64,000 nt of DNA from Isoetes taiwanensis. Taxonomy: Eukaryota; Streptophyta; Lycopodiopsida; Isoetales; Isoetaceae. Every line of letters starts with the position of its first letter. The stretch's first letter is position 1. Below are positions 15,616 to 27,950 of this stretch, one piece after another. The position numbers and the translations under genes were made by a program. The notes below the pieces were generated by a model, which made no database searches, was not told the DNA's origin, and saw nothing but the letters and a program-made list of their open reading frames with translations. Where the stretch lies: NCBI GenBank assembly GCA_021234155.1, contig JAJEKV010000027.1, positions 8,899,448 to 8,963,447 of the forward strand, read 5' to 3'.

Positions 15616-17235
15616 GTTTATACACGTAGAAGTAACAGCTGCATGGAAAATCTTGACGAGCCAGTAAATTTACAGCAGATCATAAGGCAGAGAGCTAAAT
15701 CTTCGCCGGATTTAGAGAATCGTGCAGTCTCGTGAAGCATTCAGTGTGTGAATCACCAAAAAAACCAAACACACAGAAACCCGGCACATCCAAATGCTTC
15801 GGAAATAGAAACAAGTAAAATCAGACACAGAAATCGGCTCAGTTGGATATACATATATATTTTTGATTCATTCTATGCACAAGATATACAAAGATTGCTC
15901 TTGGGTTCATAGCTTTGATCGGCAAAACATAAGCAAAAACAGAGCTGATTGCATAAAAGGGCTTGATGGGTCGGATTTAAGCAGCCAATGGCAGGCATGG
16001 AAGCAGAGGAAGAATCCTCGCTCTGCCAATTGTGGAGCAGGAAGGTATCAAAAGGAGGATTTCTGGGTTTTAATTCCGGTGACCGTGACAGAGGTATTGA
16101 AGCATTCTCTAGAAAGGGCCCACAAGGCAGAAGAGTCGCCAGGCCAGTCCAAATATGGACCCATCCGGGCTTGCGGATCCACCTGCAAAACCTGTTCGTG
16201 GCAAAAATCCAGCTTGGGCTGAAATCAGAAACCGATTCTGTCTAACCCGGTTTAGAATCCGCATCAAATGTTGATGGGTCGGAGGGCCGTGAAACGACCA
16301 CTCCTAAATCTTAGGAGGCTACCGGGAATACGGAAAAGCTTTCACATCCCCTTCCTGCCCGTAAAATGCCTGCACTTCCTCAATCCCGCATTCGTCAGCT
16401 TGATCCGTGGAAGTTTATTGGTTTTAAAACACCTTTAGAAATCAAGGGAATGATCGTGAAATACAGAAAAATTTCTCTGTTGGTCCGGAGATTCAAAGGC
16501 AAAAGCGCACAAACAGAAGATGGAGAAGCTGGAAATGCCAGAAGAGCACTGTCCCCATTCCGGATTAAACAGACCTTAAAGGCGCTGATTCGAGGTATGG
16601 AGGCTGGTACGTGACAAAAAACGACCAAAAATAATCCAAAATGCCAGCAAACGAAGAGTTGATAAGAAGAGTCTGAGAGAAAATGGAGCAGAATTCAAAT
16701 CAAGGGACCCAGAAGCAAAGGACAAAGAATTAGGCGAAATCGATGCGGATCGTCGTCCAGAAGGTCTGCTATTCGCCTATATATACACCGAAGGTTTCAC
16801 GACGGTAACGGTACGTATTGGTCGAGGATTTACTACGGCGGCGTCGCAGTCATATTGAGATGCAGATTCTATGGGGCATATGGGCCATGATTTGGCGCGT
16901 ATCCTCGGTAGGGGTCCACAATACACACAAACATATTGGCCCATAATTTAGGACCCCAAGAGACGTGCTTCTCGTATGCCTCTTTCTCTACATATACCTT
17001 GCAAGCATATGCCCCAGTGCATGCCATCTGCATGCCCTAATTTGGCTCCCCATGCTAACCACGCGCCCGTATCTTCCCCACCCGTCTCATACTCTCGCAT
17101 TCACAATCCCGTTGCCTTCCTCGTTCCTGCTGCCAAGCATGAGTACTGGCAAGTTCATATTCCAGTCACCAAAAGTTCTCTGATTTTTGACGACCAAGCA
17201 AAGATCTATATGAAGAGTCTAGCCTGTTAATCGAG
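15616..17235 (+). other. Weakly coding-like region, possible LINE ORF1 remnant
   Basis: Plus-strand frames are longer and more protein-like than average for the window, and are interrupted by only a few stops. Examples are a proline-rich segment with 'GKNPAWAEI' (about 16130-16230), a basic segment 16366-16614 rich in R and K, and an 82-codon frame ending at 17230. Proline-rich and basic segments of this sort occur in LINE ORF1/gag proteins, but I see no CCHC knuckle and cannot identify the family. A TATA-like 'ctatatataca' lies at about 16777. Alternatives are an unrecognised gene fragment or chance. Confidence 0.25.
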
Positions 17236-18866
17236 CTGGAAGCATCGTAATGCTAAGTAGCTTTCTTTAACTAAGCCAATCTCTAACAAACGGTCTTTCG
17301 CTTTCCTGATTGTCACGAAGATTGAATTGGATTTTCATTCTTTAGGTGGACTAGTGGAGTATGGAAGCATTTTTTCTTTTCTTTTTTGAACTCTAATAGT
17401 ATGGTGTTCAATTGTGGATAGAGGAATCATTTATGTATGTTTGGGAGGAGGAAGGAGAACCCATAAATAGATTTCTTTTTTTTGAAGGAGCAGATGATTT
17501 TTTCATTAGTGGGGAAAAACATACAAAATCTGTTAAGTCCCATATAGGCAACAAGGCTGTGGCAATATGATAGTAGGTGACAATGTATTTATCACAAATG
17601 TTTATAGAAGTATCCGGCCAAAATAAACGATGATATGAAAGATTCTTCAGAGGTAACGATGTATCAAAATAGATAGCCACGATATGAGATGTATCAAAAT
17701 AGGTAGCCACTATTGCAGAGATACATAGAAGGCAGAGCACCTTGTTGAGTAGGAAAAGAGATGCATCCACTGTGTTGCCCTTTTGTTGTCATTACTAAAA
17801 CACGCACATACAAAGCGAAATATTGCAATCATAAAAGAGGAGGCCAAAAGTGCTGACTTTTCCTAAGATCCTTGTTGATGGAATGGTAGGGATAATGGGG
17901 CAATTGGGATCATCGGTGGAAGAGGGATATTAGTGGCGGGTTGTGAAGTTGCTAGTTGTATCAAAGTGTATGAGTATTCCTTCCACAAGCGGTCTCACGA
18001 TAGGTCTATAGTATTTTGTTGTACCATGGCCGAGAATAAGATTACCATAAGCATCGGCCTAGCATCTGTATTAATGTAGTATAGCTCATGTCTCAAAAAT
18101 TGCCTTTTAAATTCGTGTAAAATACTTCTCTTGAAGATTGAAGCCCATAACCTTCAGATTTTGTCCTAATCTCCTCATCATCTATTATGCATACGTGTCC
18201 AATGATTGTAATGGCGGACTTGATGCTCATGCATTGTGTGATCACCATATCTGGCCACTTCATTTCTCAAAGAGGCCCCATCCCTGCTGACAAATAGATT
18301 CAGATTGTAGTAGGGTCTATAGATAAAATTATATAGATTGTAAGGATTTTGAAACAAGAAACTTCCAAAAGTAAGGATTTCAAGGTCAAGCGTTTGAATA
18401 CATCATGCAATGTGGTAGGATTTATTGAACTTGTTAAGAAAATGATAATCATTTGATTGAAACTTGTTAAGGAAATGGCAATGATGCAATTCTAGTCGAG
18501 ATAGACAAACTTCACGTTTAGGGTAGCAATAATAAGTTAGATCTCTCTCCTCTTTTCGACTTATGGCTTTACCAAGGTTCAATCTCAAAGTTTATTTATT
18601 ATTGAATGTAGCACAATAACAAGGGGTTTAGATGTACAAATGTTGCTACAAAAAAACAAGGTCTTCTTGCGGAGGGGTTGCCACAAGTGTGGCAGAAGTG
18701 AAATGGCTTAAATCACTTCAAAGTCATGTTTTCGAGCATATCTTGACATATACTTTGGAATATGCCACAAACCCACATGGATGGGGTAAATATAATATAG
18801 TGGCATGGTCTGTAAGACCACAAGGGGAAAGCTATACCTCAAAGCTCCAATCAACTCTCAGTCTCG
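17236..18866. other. Anonymous non-coding sequence
   Basis: No gene is recognised. The 120-codon minus frame at 17408-17770 contains a two-copy ~32 bp tandem repeat (about 17658-17722, 'gatgtatcaaaatag' twice) that by itself yields the repeated peptide, so I do not treat it as a gene. Confidence 0.45.
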
Positions 18867-18918
18867 AGGATGGATGGATGGATGGATGGATGGATGGATG
18901 GATGGATGGATGGATGGA
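18867..18918. repeat. (GGAT)n microsatellite, ~13 units
   Basis: A clean tetranucleotide run. It creates artificial repetitive peptides in frames crossing it on both strands. Confidence 0.95.
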
Positions 18919-21900
18919 GCTAAAAAAGGTAGCGATTAAAGAAGCCGGTAAGCCCGGTTGAAACTTTTGGCATAAGATGAAGTTTAAACTTTTGGCTGGC
19001 ATCTTGATGTAGTTCTTGTTTACATGGAGTGGAAATGGCATTAACTATATCTAAATTGCCTTTGAAGTACTTGAAGCAATAATCAAATGCTTCAAGTGCC
19101 AGTAGTGGAGTGTTCATCACGTGTCAATCGCTACTGTGTCTAAAATATTTGGCATCCCTGATTGGTGCCTAGTGGTGCATCGCTCATCTCTCGATAACTT
19201 AAAATCTTTTCCCAAATTTGTTGTCATCATTGTTGTTATGGATAAGGTATGTCACGAAGTTTGCTTTTTATTGTATCTATGGAAGCCCGAGTGGTACTCT
19301 CTGTGGAGTGTTGCTAATATTTCACAATTGCTAATTGAGCCCATGATATTGTAGCCAAAGGTATATGCTAACTATGAGTAACCGAGAAATGTACTGGAAA
19401 TCCTCTATACATCATCACATGTATATATATATATTATATAGCATCTACATAGATGCTATGTAGACAAAATGAATTAATCATCATCCACAAGACTAAGGGA
19501 TATTGCAATCACCACAATGAGCAAGGACTTTTCTTGAATAAAACAATAAGAATCTCAATTCAATATAGGCGGATCACGATCAACGACTGTTTTGCATTTT
19601 ACATATGTTCACTTTGGGCTTGTTTAATGATGATATTATCCCACAAAAATTTATCCTTGTGTGCATGCATGAGCATTTCTTTAGTTTAAACACAGTACCG
19701 AGTTGAACCCAACTGTTAAAAGTCCAGCGTTTGACAATGCAATGCACAGCAGCAAGGGAAGCTAACTTTGCCAAGGGAACATTCATTGTTTATACAAAGA
19801 AAGTTAGAAACAAAATAACAATACATTAAACTAGGGATCCTACTAGGTGCCAAGTTTATGGTTTAGTAAATAGTCCCATTTGAAGGCCCTTAATCAAAGG
19901 TTTAGTGCTTTATAAAAGGGTTGTTGGGGAACGATTTTGGAACCAACACTAAAAGAAATTTTTACTTTGAACAATAAAATGAATCAAAGACACAAGCATT
20001 TTTCCTGGATTCACAGACAATAGGAATGAATCTATGTACAATTATAAATGAACTAGCCGAGGGATTATGAAAAAAATGAATCTTTGTACAACTGCAAATG
20101 AATCTTTTACAGTACAGGCCTCAAAATCAGGAGTCCCATGTGACTGACAGTACGGCAAATCTATGTAGGAATGTGGAAGAAAAGAATCCTATAATATACA
20201 CTCTAAAGCCCTTGAGCTTTTTGCCTAAATGTAAAACGTTTGTTGAATTTCTCTTTATATACCGTTAGACATATTTCTCTGACATTGCTAAGAGATAAAA
20301 GTTAACTTAGTTTTAGCTTAAGAATTTCATTCTTATTTCTCCCTTATGTAGTCTTGGGAGTGAGTTTAAGCTTTTATCTGATAGCATTGTCTCCATTGAC
20401 ATAAAATGGAAAGAAAAATTGGTTAACAAATACGAAAATGAGCATGAGTATTATCTTCACGTAAACATGCCATGTAACTTACTCATGTGCGGCATATGTA
20501 ATTTTGTAAATCTCAACTCCGTTGGTGGAAATATAATTTTGAGAACATTGAGAATGGAAATGGCGGCCCCATCGATCAAAGGGGACAAAAACATTATGGA
20601 AGTGTGTTGGAAATGCTAAGGTCTGACCAAATGCAAGCTTGTTGCAAATGTGAAGGATTTACAGTGATTTTTGTTTATCAGCGGCAACAACTTCTCTTTC
20701 CATATAAGCTGTTAGCATAGAAATTAGAGCTTGCTTTCTCAAGCTTAGGAAGAGATGCGCCACCACGAGGAAAAGGTTCAAAAAGGATGTTATGTATATA
20801 TATACGGTTTAGACAACTACTAACACATATGGACCGGTGATTTCCAAACCGCCTAGCTTTGAAAACCATGACATCTAAAGAGTTGGAAAACTTCACAAGG
20901 AGCATACCTTCATCACATCGCTCTCGGCTTCCTCACCACCCATATACCATATACGAAAGTAAAACAACAAAGTTAAAATTACGTGAAGAAAGTGGTGCAC
21001 AAGGGCCACTTGGGAGCTTAATAACCTAGCGAAAAATCATCCATGCCCCCAAGTCAAAATTGTCAGCATAAAACGAATTTCATTAGCCAGTTACCAATGC
21101 GGATGATGATGGTGATAATGATGTTAATGTGCATAATAGCCTTTCTTCTTTTCACGTTTGGTAACCTAGTTCAAGCTGTAACCGAGCTTAAATGCAAAAC
21201 TTCCAATCCTCTTTGGATTCTACCAGCCCTAGTCCACACAAATCTTTGCGATTGATTACCTCACGGATCTATGGCAATGGAAACTTGACATAAAATGAAG
21301 ATCGGAGTTATTTCCTTAATGCTATTACAATACATACACGAGTTCTATATAAGCGACAACGGACCAATACATTCGGCCAGGGCACAACTCCAGGCATACC
21401 CCATTTAAAGACTGACTAAATGAGCAGCCCAAAATACAAAGTCATTGTAGAAAAGGATATTGCGAGTCTTGAATAATGCCGCGACAAGTTAAGTCAAGTT
21501 AGATTAAACTTCGGCTTATAGCCAACATTTCTTTCAAACCCTAAGACCATCAATTTGGGGCTTTTTGATAAATCATACAAGGCCTTTGTCATGCTATAAT
21601 GAGCTAACATTTCAAAAGTGGCTCGGAAAAGATTAATGCAAATTGAGCTTAGAATTCAAAGTATGCTGCATTTGGACAAAATGCATCCAGTACTCTTGCA
21701 AAAAAGCGGTAATCGTCTCATTTTAAGCGGCGTGGTATATGCTTCTTAAAGATAGCTTTTACTGCGTCCTAAAAGCTTACTGATTTTACGTCTTTGTTGT
21801 TTAATCTGGATGAGCACGCAAGAAAAATAGAGTAAGTTATGGATCAAAGACATATGACCAATATTCTTTTTCTTTGGGCATTGAAACACTAATAAAAGGC

Positions 21901-24109
21901 GAATGTGGGGTAATCACATTAGACACATAAGAAATTCTTGGTATAATGTGGTAGCCGAAACACACAATTTTGATTTAAATCTATGCAAGAATGCTAAAAG
22001 GCGACATACATTGGTTAAATAGAGAGCAAGAATCGGAAGCATTTTTTGGGTCATCAAAAGTAGCTGATCAATTTTGCGTAGCCACCAATCCTGCGCACAT
22101 TATGATGCTTTTTTCATGTGGTAACATGGCAACAATAGCTTCCACAAATGCCGTTGTTCTTCCTCCATAGCCGCGGTAGTATCCGGTTTTTCCTTGTGTA
22201 AAATTCCGGCTTCTACCAATGTTGTTTGTTGATAATCCCGCTTTATAGCCCTTTGACGCAAACCATCCAGAATACCACCTATGCTCTTGGAAGGCAAGCC
22301 TCTAGAAATCTGTAGCTAAAATCCGTTTGTAAAATCCAATAGGCAATTGCAGTCCTCGCCCGCAATATACATTTCGAGTTACATTGCACGGCTATTGGCA
22401 TGGAGCACAACCATGGAATCATTGTATTGAGTATTGCTCACATGCCTTACAATACGACTATAAAGCGTCTAGCCATGTGCTCACAATTTTTAAATCCTAA
22501 AATGGCCATGGGGCGAGCTTCAAGCTATGGAGTAAAGCATTGCAGTGAGATCAAGCTTGGATACTCCATTTATGAAGGCCTCTAGATAGAAATTAGATTG
22601 TTGTCGCCATAGTCATCTGTCATGTCAAGATCTTGTCTTTGCACATCTGAAGCGCATTGGGCCAGTTGATCTCCACATTCGAGGCCATAGCGAACTTAAC
22701 CCACCGGCTCGAAGATGTTTCTTCCCCTCTGGTATGTCACGATGGCGACATAAGAAGGGCCTGAATCCTCGGTTCTTTTAGATCCCTTGGCTCCCTCTTG
22801 ACACCAAAGGAAGCGTATAGATCGCGAAAAAAATCATAAAGTCTTGCCAAATTAGGTGGAAGTTTTTGATCCTGGACATTAGAAAATGTACCTTATGCGA
22901 TTACCAAAACTTGTGCCTCTGCTTCAATTACTATGTCGGTCGAGCGATGTCCGATGGCATTACCTGTTGGATAAGTAATGCACAAAAAACAAATCAAATG
23001 GCGGTTGGCAAAATCCCGGAAAGACCCAAATGGCTCACTTGAAACCACCGGAATCTGAGTATTCTCTCAGCAAGGAAAAGTATTGCGGAGCCCATGTTTA
23101 CCAATCTTAGAATTCAATAGAAGTACTTTGTAAATTAAATTTATGGTAGTAAGGGCGGTCCGATCTTGCAATAGCAGCGGTACATATCTGCGTTTTTAGG
23201 ACCAAGATGCCCACCATAGCCATGCTAAGAGAATCTTGTCTTGCCATATCCGAACTTCTTGAATAGATGCAATGCATTCAAAGTTTGTTCCACCATAGCG
23301 GGATCTGCGGATGCAATCTTTGAGATCATAGAAGCGAAGGAAAACCGATGCGCAAAACCGATCCACATTTCTTTTTGGAACCCGGTGAGCGAGCGGCGAG
23401 AAGATGAGCGTCTGGCGGAGCCAGCTACCGAGGCTTAGCTAGCACCACCATAGCTCTTAACTCAGGCTCCTCGTCACGGACTCAACCCACAAAATAAAGC
23501 TCATAATCGCCCATGATCTCCTTCAATCCTCTGCGAAGATACTTGCGAGCATTTTAGGAACTGGTCTTCTTCATTACGCAACAATGAACCATCGTACAAG
23601 ACCCACGGAAAAGAACCATAGCTAAGAGAGGGATGCGGCCGCGAGAAACACAAAATTTTTACAACTGGGTTGCCTGGTGAAAGCGAGCTTTCGGCCGAAT
23701 AGAGCAAGCGAGCCCCGGAAGCGAAGCCGCGGGGAAGAGCATTTGGCGGGCTTGAAGGTCAGGAAGCGGGAATGGATAAAGTGCCTAGAGGGGTATAAAG
23801 GAAGGGATAAACATGTGCTCCAGCTTTCGCCCGAGAACCTGCGATGGAAGGGAAGGCGAATCCAGAGGTCGCGAAGCCATAGCCAAGTCCGGTGAGGATA
23901 GCATGGTGACCATTCTGACGGCCAGTTTTATGATCGATAGCATACTAGGTATATGCCAGCATATAAAGATATGCCCGGATACCCACATAAGCGAGGTTTG
24001 CCCCACAGGGGCAACCCAAAAAAGAGAGGGAGGAGGGAAGAAATTTACGGGGGTATTGATGCATATGGGTATGATCTCATACGCCATAGTTAAAATTCTA
24101 AAGCGGGGA
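18919..24109. other. Anonymous non-coding sequence, gene desert
   Basis: Both strands were scanned in translation. There are only short frames without recognisable motifs. Around 22.0-24.0 kb the sequence becomes less AT-rich, with many GCGG and GCGAG words, but neither strand shows a reverse transcriptase, integrase, transposase or cellular domain that I can name. A short AT run (TA-rich) sits at 19420-19440. Confidence 0.4.
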
Positions 24110-24511
24110 ACTTTGCCCATCAGAAATGCCCACCTTCAACTATTTGCCCATTGAATGATACATATTTGCGTATTATAGAAGACAAACAAAACCACTTAGT
24201 ACTAGAGTTGCTGTCAAAACCTCCTCCTCCTCTTCATCTTTAGGATGGAATATTGACCATCAAAATGCACGTCTTCAAGCTGGCGCTCATTGAATAACAC
24301 ATCTTAGATTGTCAGAGCCCAGTTGAATGTGGCGAGAAATTTGTACAACTGTTCGAGGTATTATCACGGAGAATTTTTGCCCATCAAAATGTCCATCTTC
24401 AACTGTGCACCCATTGAATGAACATCTTCAACAGTTCACTCATTGAGTGATACAAATAATATACATATTGAACCTGGTAAAGAACAATACTTAATACTAG
24501 AGTTGTCTGGG
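24110..24511 (+). repeat. Imperfect direct repeat, two long units and one short unit
   Basis: Units starting near 24110 and 24374 share 'tttgcccatcaaaatg', 'cccattgaatga', 'gatacaaat' and 'acttaatactagagttg', in that order. A shorter unit lies between (about 24252-24302). Divergence is noticeable, so this is an old local duplication. No coding frame is conserved between the units. Confidence 0.65.
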
Positions 24512-25619
24512 GGATCTGTTTGGCTTGAACAACATGTATGGGTCCACTAATCCTTTTGTATATTAAGGAGTAATTCTCTATGATATCTGTGAAGTTTTAA
24601 ATCTTGACACTTAAATTGTAAAATTAACTCGAAGTTCTACTACCATATTTAATAGCAAGGTAGATTTCTTCATGAATTTAGCACAGTTGCACCTTGAAAT
24701 ACACTGAAATATATGATTTCATTTCAAGCTTCAACTAAAATAGCTATATGTAATTAAAATTTTAGTGCCTGCGAGATCCAGCTAGGCCCCTAAGGAATTT
24801 AGGAGAAATGGGCGTCCAAAAATCATTTTAGGTATATATATAGATAGGCTCGTCGTTCATCACAACATAAGTATATAATATTTTTGGAAAGGAATGAATG
24901 GTGAGCTGGCCATAGAAACAACATCTAGCTACCCATAAAAAAAACAGACTATGTGTAGGCAAGAATGAGAGTAGTGGTGACAGCTTCTCACCGGAATAGG
25001 AATCATCGCCCTTTCGAAATTTCAAGGAAAACCCTAAAGAGAAGCTGTCACCAACGGCCTTGAGGATGCCCTGAAGACCGAAGATAAAAAGTAACGAAGC
25101 CAAACACAGAAGATCTGCAGGATGAAAAAAAATCGCAATTTGAAACGTGATCCTCAGACGGTTCAGTGGCTCGAATTGATGCTATTTGAAAGGGAATAAA
25201 AGTATCAAGATACCATTACTTTTGTTTTGTTTAGTTCTGATCAAGCTTTTGCCCTTTGTTTGTACTGGTCCCATAACCCGATTGGGTTCTCGTGGAGGTT
25301 AAAAATCCTATCTTATCTTATCTTTCTAGCTTATATGATTTATTCAAAAAGCATAACTTTTTTAGCCTTTGGAAGATCGACTACATTTCTAAATGACTAT
25401 CGAACTTCAAATTTTCGGAAATTATCTCTCAATAATTTCATCATAGATTTTCTAGGACTTTTTGCCATAGATTTGTCATTTCATGTTTTCCAAAATGGAG
25501 AAAAAGTATTTTTTTGAAAAAATCATATTTGCATTTTAACATTGCAAAATGTTTAAATTTGATCCCTTTACATTTGGCTCTTGTACTAAGCTTGGCTTTG
25601 TAACTTCATCCAGTTACGG
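24512..25619. other. Anonymous non-coding sequence
   Basis: No gene is recognised. The 96-codon plus frame at 25227-25517 is rich in F, L and I because of local AT/T-rich composition and shows no motif I can name. Confidence 0.4.
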
Positions 25620-25995
25620 GGGTAAATTGCCAGAACAACCAATTCCATAAATGTCTAAGGTGTCTACACATGGAGAAGCAATCCTTAATAGTTTTAGTTC
25701 CACGATTGTATATTAAACACAGATCTGATACTCTAGGGTCAAATCTAAGGACAAACACATTAATCCAACGATACCTATAAAGAATCTGCCATCAAAGTAC
25801 GACCACTTTATGATGAAGTGGCTCCCATGCCCAAGTCCATATCTGCTTCTATTGAGGGGGAAGGAGCTGAAGGTGCCACTGATTAGAGGAGGAAGAATAT
25901 CAGCATCCAGCAACAACTTATACATAGAATACGTTGTGGTTGGTGAGTCTAATGATAGAGGCTTTTATGTTGGGGGTGTGTCTTTTAAAATATAT
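25620..25995 (-). mobile_element. L1-like LINE 3' fragment (copy 3)
   Basis: The minus-strand translation (main frame 25925-25713) contains 'DADILPP', 'GLGHGSHFI.KW', 'GRFFIG' and then, in a shifted frame, 'CFSMCRHLRHLWNWLFW'. This aligns in order with copy 2 at 30.45-30.87 kb ('DILPP', 'GLGMGQATSFLKWALF.GRFFIG', then 'TIEHCFF'). The last block is the zf-RVT signature (H-x-F/L-F-x-C...W). Only the 3' part of the element is present. Confidence 0.65.
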
Positions 25996-26430
25996 TCAAA
26001 ATGAACATAACTATAATTGGTTGGAACCAAGAACAAACTTTGAAATCACGCTTCCAAACTGTCCATATAATCCAAGATTTACAAATAAGAAAAGCCATTC
26101 GGTTTTGTTCAAGAATGGTAGTCCAAAGCCTCAACAAATGTTATAGAAAACAAGAGTTGAACCCAAGTCCAAACTGGTAAATTGTGCATACAAAACAATG
26201 CTTACTAGTTTCTTGTCATAAGCCACATATAACACACAATGGGCTATGGGCAGTATAGCAGACATTAATATGGAACTTCTATATATCACCCTCACGTAGA
26301 AGGACAATGCAAATAAATTACTAGTATTATATGAAAATCAATAAGGATGAAAATGTTTGTTGGTATGAAGTATGATACAGGAAGGTATTGGAACTAATTA
26401 TGCATTAGAAAGTTAACTATTGGCTACATA

Positions 26431-26510
26431 ATGGAATAGAATAGAATGGTTTTTATTGTCCACAGAGACCAATGGGCCTATGTGACCCAATAAAAGAACA
26501 CAACAGGCTT
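26431..26510 (-). mobile_element. RTE-like LINE 3' end, 5'-truncated, (ATTCT)n tail
   Basis: Minus strand: 'cctgttgtgttcttttattgg' precedes 'gtcacatagg', the hairpin (26466-26479), 'ctgtggacaataaaaa' and a short ATTCT tail (26431-26449). The bases just upstream resemble those of the 5.7 and 6.7 kb copies as well, supporting common descent. Confidence 0.6.
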
Positions 26511-27355
26511 ATTATTGTCCACGTTAAAAAACCCCGCCCCGAAAGTTTTTCGAGGGAAAAACTGAGGCAGTTATAGGAGATGCAATCTTGGACCTAGAAG
26601 TTATAGTGCATAGTTTACAAATAAAGTTGTAAGATCGAATATTAGAGCTATACTAGTCTCAAAAAAGAAAAAGTCATGCGTAGGAATAATCTAGGATGTC
26701 GTCTATGCAATAAGATCATATCGTAACCTGGCTAGAATATCAAACCGAGACGAGTTTAGGCATTAGAGGTAATTTGAGATCTCCTTTTGTCCCCATAAGA
26801 ATCCTCCAATAGAATGAGTACTCTACATCCAAAGCTACTTGATTAATGCGGCATTAACAACTTCATTCTTTAAATGGATTTTTTTCCTATAACTTTTGAT
26901 CTACTCGCCAAGAAATCTTTCGTTTGTTGCATTAGATCACCGGAGATAGAAAGATCTTTTCAAGTGATATATATGGATTTATGATGTATTTCAATACAAG
27001 CCATATGTGTTAACCTTATAAAATATGGTTTTGCTCTTTTCTTATATATTTACATCCCAAAAGATATAACAATGGATTGTCATTAGAAAGATCTTGAGGG
27101 AGGCGAATCCATTGCCACAAATAGTGTTAGTCCGGAGTTTTTGATCAAAGTTATAGTAGAAAAATGACCTTTGCAAAAGTTAGTTAGAGCTGCATTAATT
27201 CTTTCTTTTATATCTTTGGGTAGGAAATACACTAGAGCTCTTCTCTTATTGGTGGTTTAAAAGGCGATGTGGCACCCATCCCTTAATGGGACAAAATGGG
27301 AGATCTCAAATTACCTCTAATAATAACTCGAATACATCTTAATGCCTCTTCTATG
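26511..27355. other. Anonymous non-coding sequence
   Basis: AT-rich sequence with no gene or repeat that I can support beyond proximity to the inverted-repeat element that follows. The phrases 'attaggatctcaaattacctctaat' near 26765 and 27300 hint at a small duplicated segment ('gagatct/aaattacctctaa' in opposite senses), unconfirmed. Confidence 0.35.
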
Positions 27356-27950
27356 ACATAAACCATTAACATCCAACATATAAAAATTAAATCCCCAACA
27401 TGACAACCAACACATAACAACCATTGACATTAACAATAGCACTTAACTACCATTGGCATTAATTATAGCACAACCATTGGGTCCAACATATTTAAATTAA
27501 AATCCCCTTAAACCCCTTTGGTTTGGGTGCATATTCACCGCAGTGACTCGAGACGAGCTGTTGGATAGGCATATTCACCCCTTATTCGTGAGAGAAATCT
27601 ACGTGCGTAAAGTTCCTGCGTTTGTAGGGGTATCTGCAGTACAAAATTTGCTTTCTTGTATAACAATATGCATAAAATACTATAAGATTTCAAGCTGAGG
27701 AAATACTATATGTAATTATTGATTTTTATGCGTGCAAAATACAATTATGAGGAGGCTCCTACAACGCTCGTCACGGAATGTGAATATGCACCCAAACCAA
27801 AGGGGTTTAAGGGGATTTTAATTTAAATATGTTGGACCCAATGGTTGTGCTAATTAATGTCAATGGTAGTTACGTGTTGATTTGTTAATATCAATGGTTG
27901 TTATGTGTTAGAGGATTTAATTTTATATGTTGGATGTTAATGGTTTGTGT
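27356..27950. mobile_element. Inverted-repeat DNA element with ~175 bp arms (family member 1)
   Basis: The left arm (27356-27538) and right arm (27780-27950) are inverted copies. The inner 72 bases (27467-27538 and 27780-27851) are perfectly complementary. The outer parts are similar with indels, ending in acataaaccattaac on the left and the complement of acacaaaccattaac on the right. The 241 bp loop is non-coding. The arms contain internal repeats of 'accattgacattaa'. A relative at 47592-48020 shares both the terminal 'acacaaaccattaac' and an internal block 'aaacccctttggttt..gcatattc'. It is a non-autonomous TIR/foldback element. The superfamily is unknown because no target-site duplication is obvious. 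Confidence 0.8.

Noticed and set aside
17408-17770. 120-codon minus frame with repeated peptide
   Set aside because: The repeat comes from a two-copy 32 bp tandem duplication, and no domain is recognisable.
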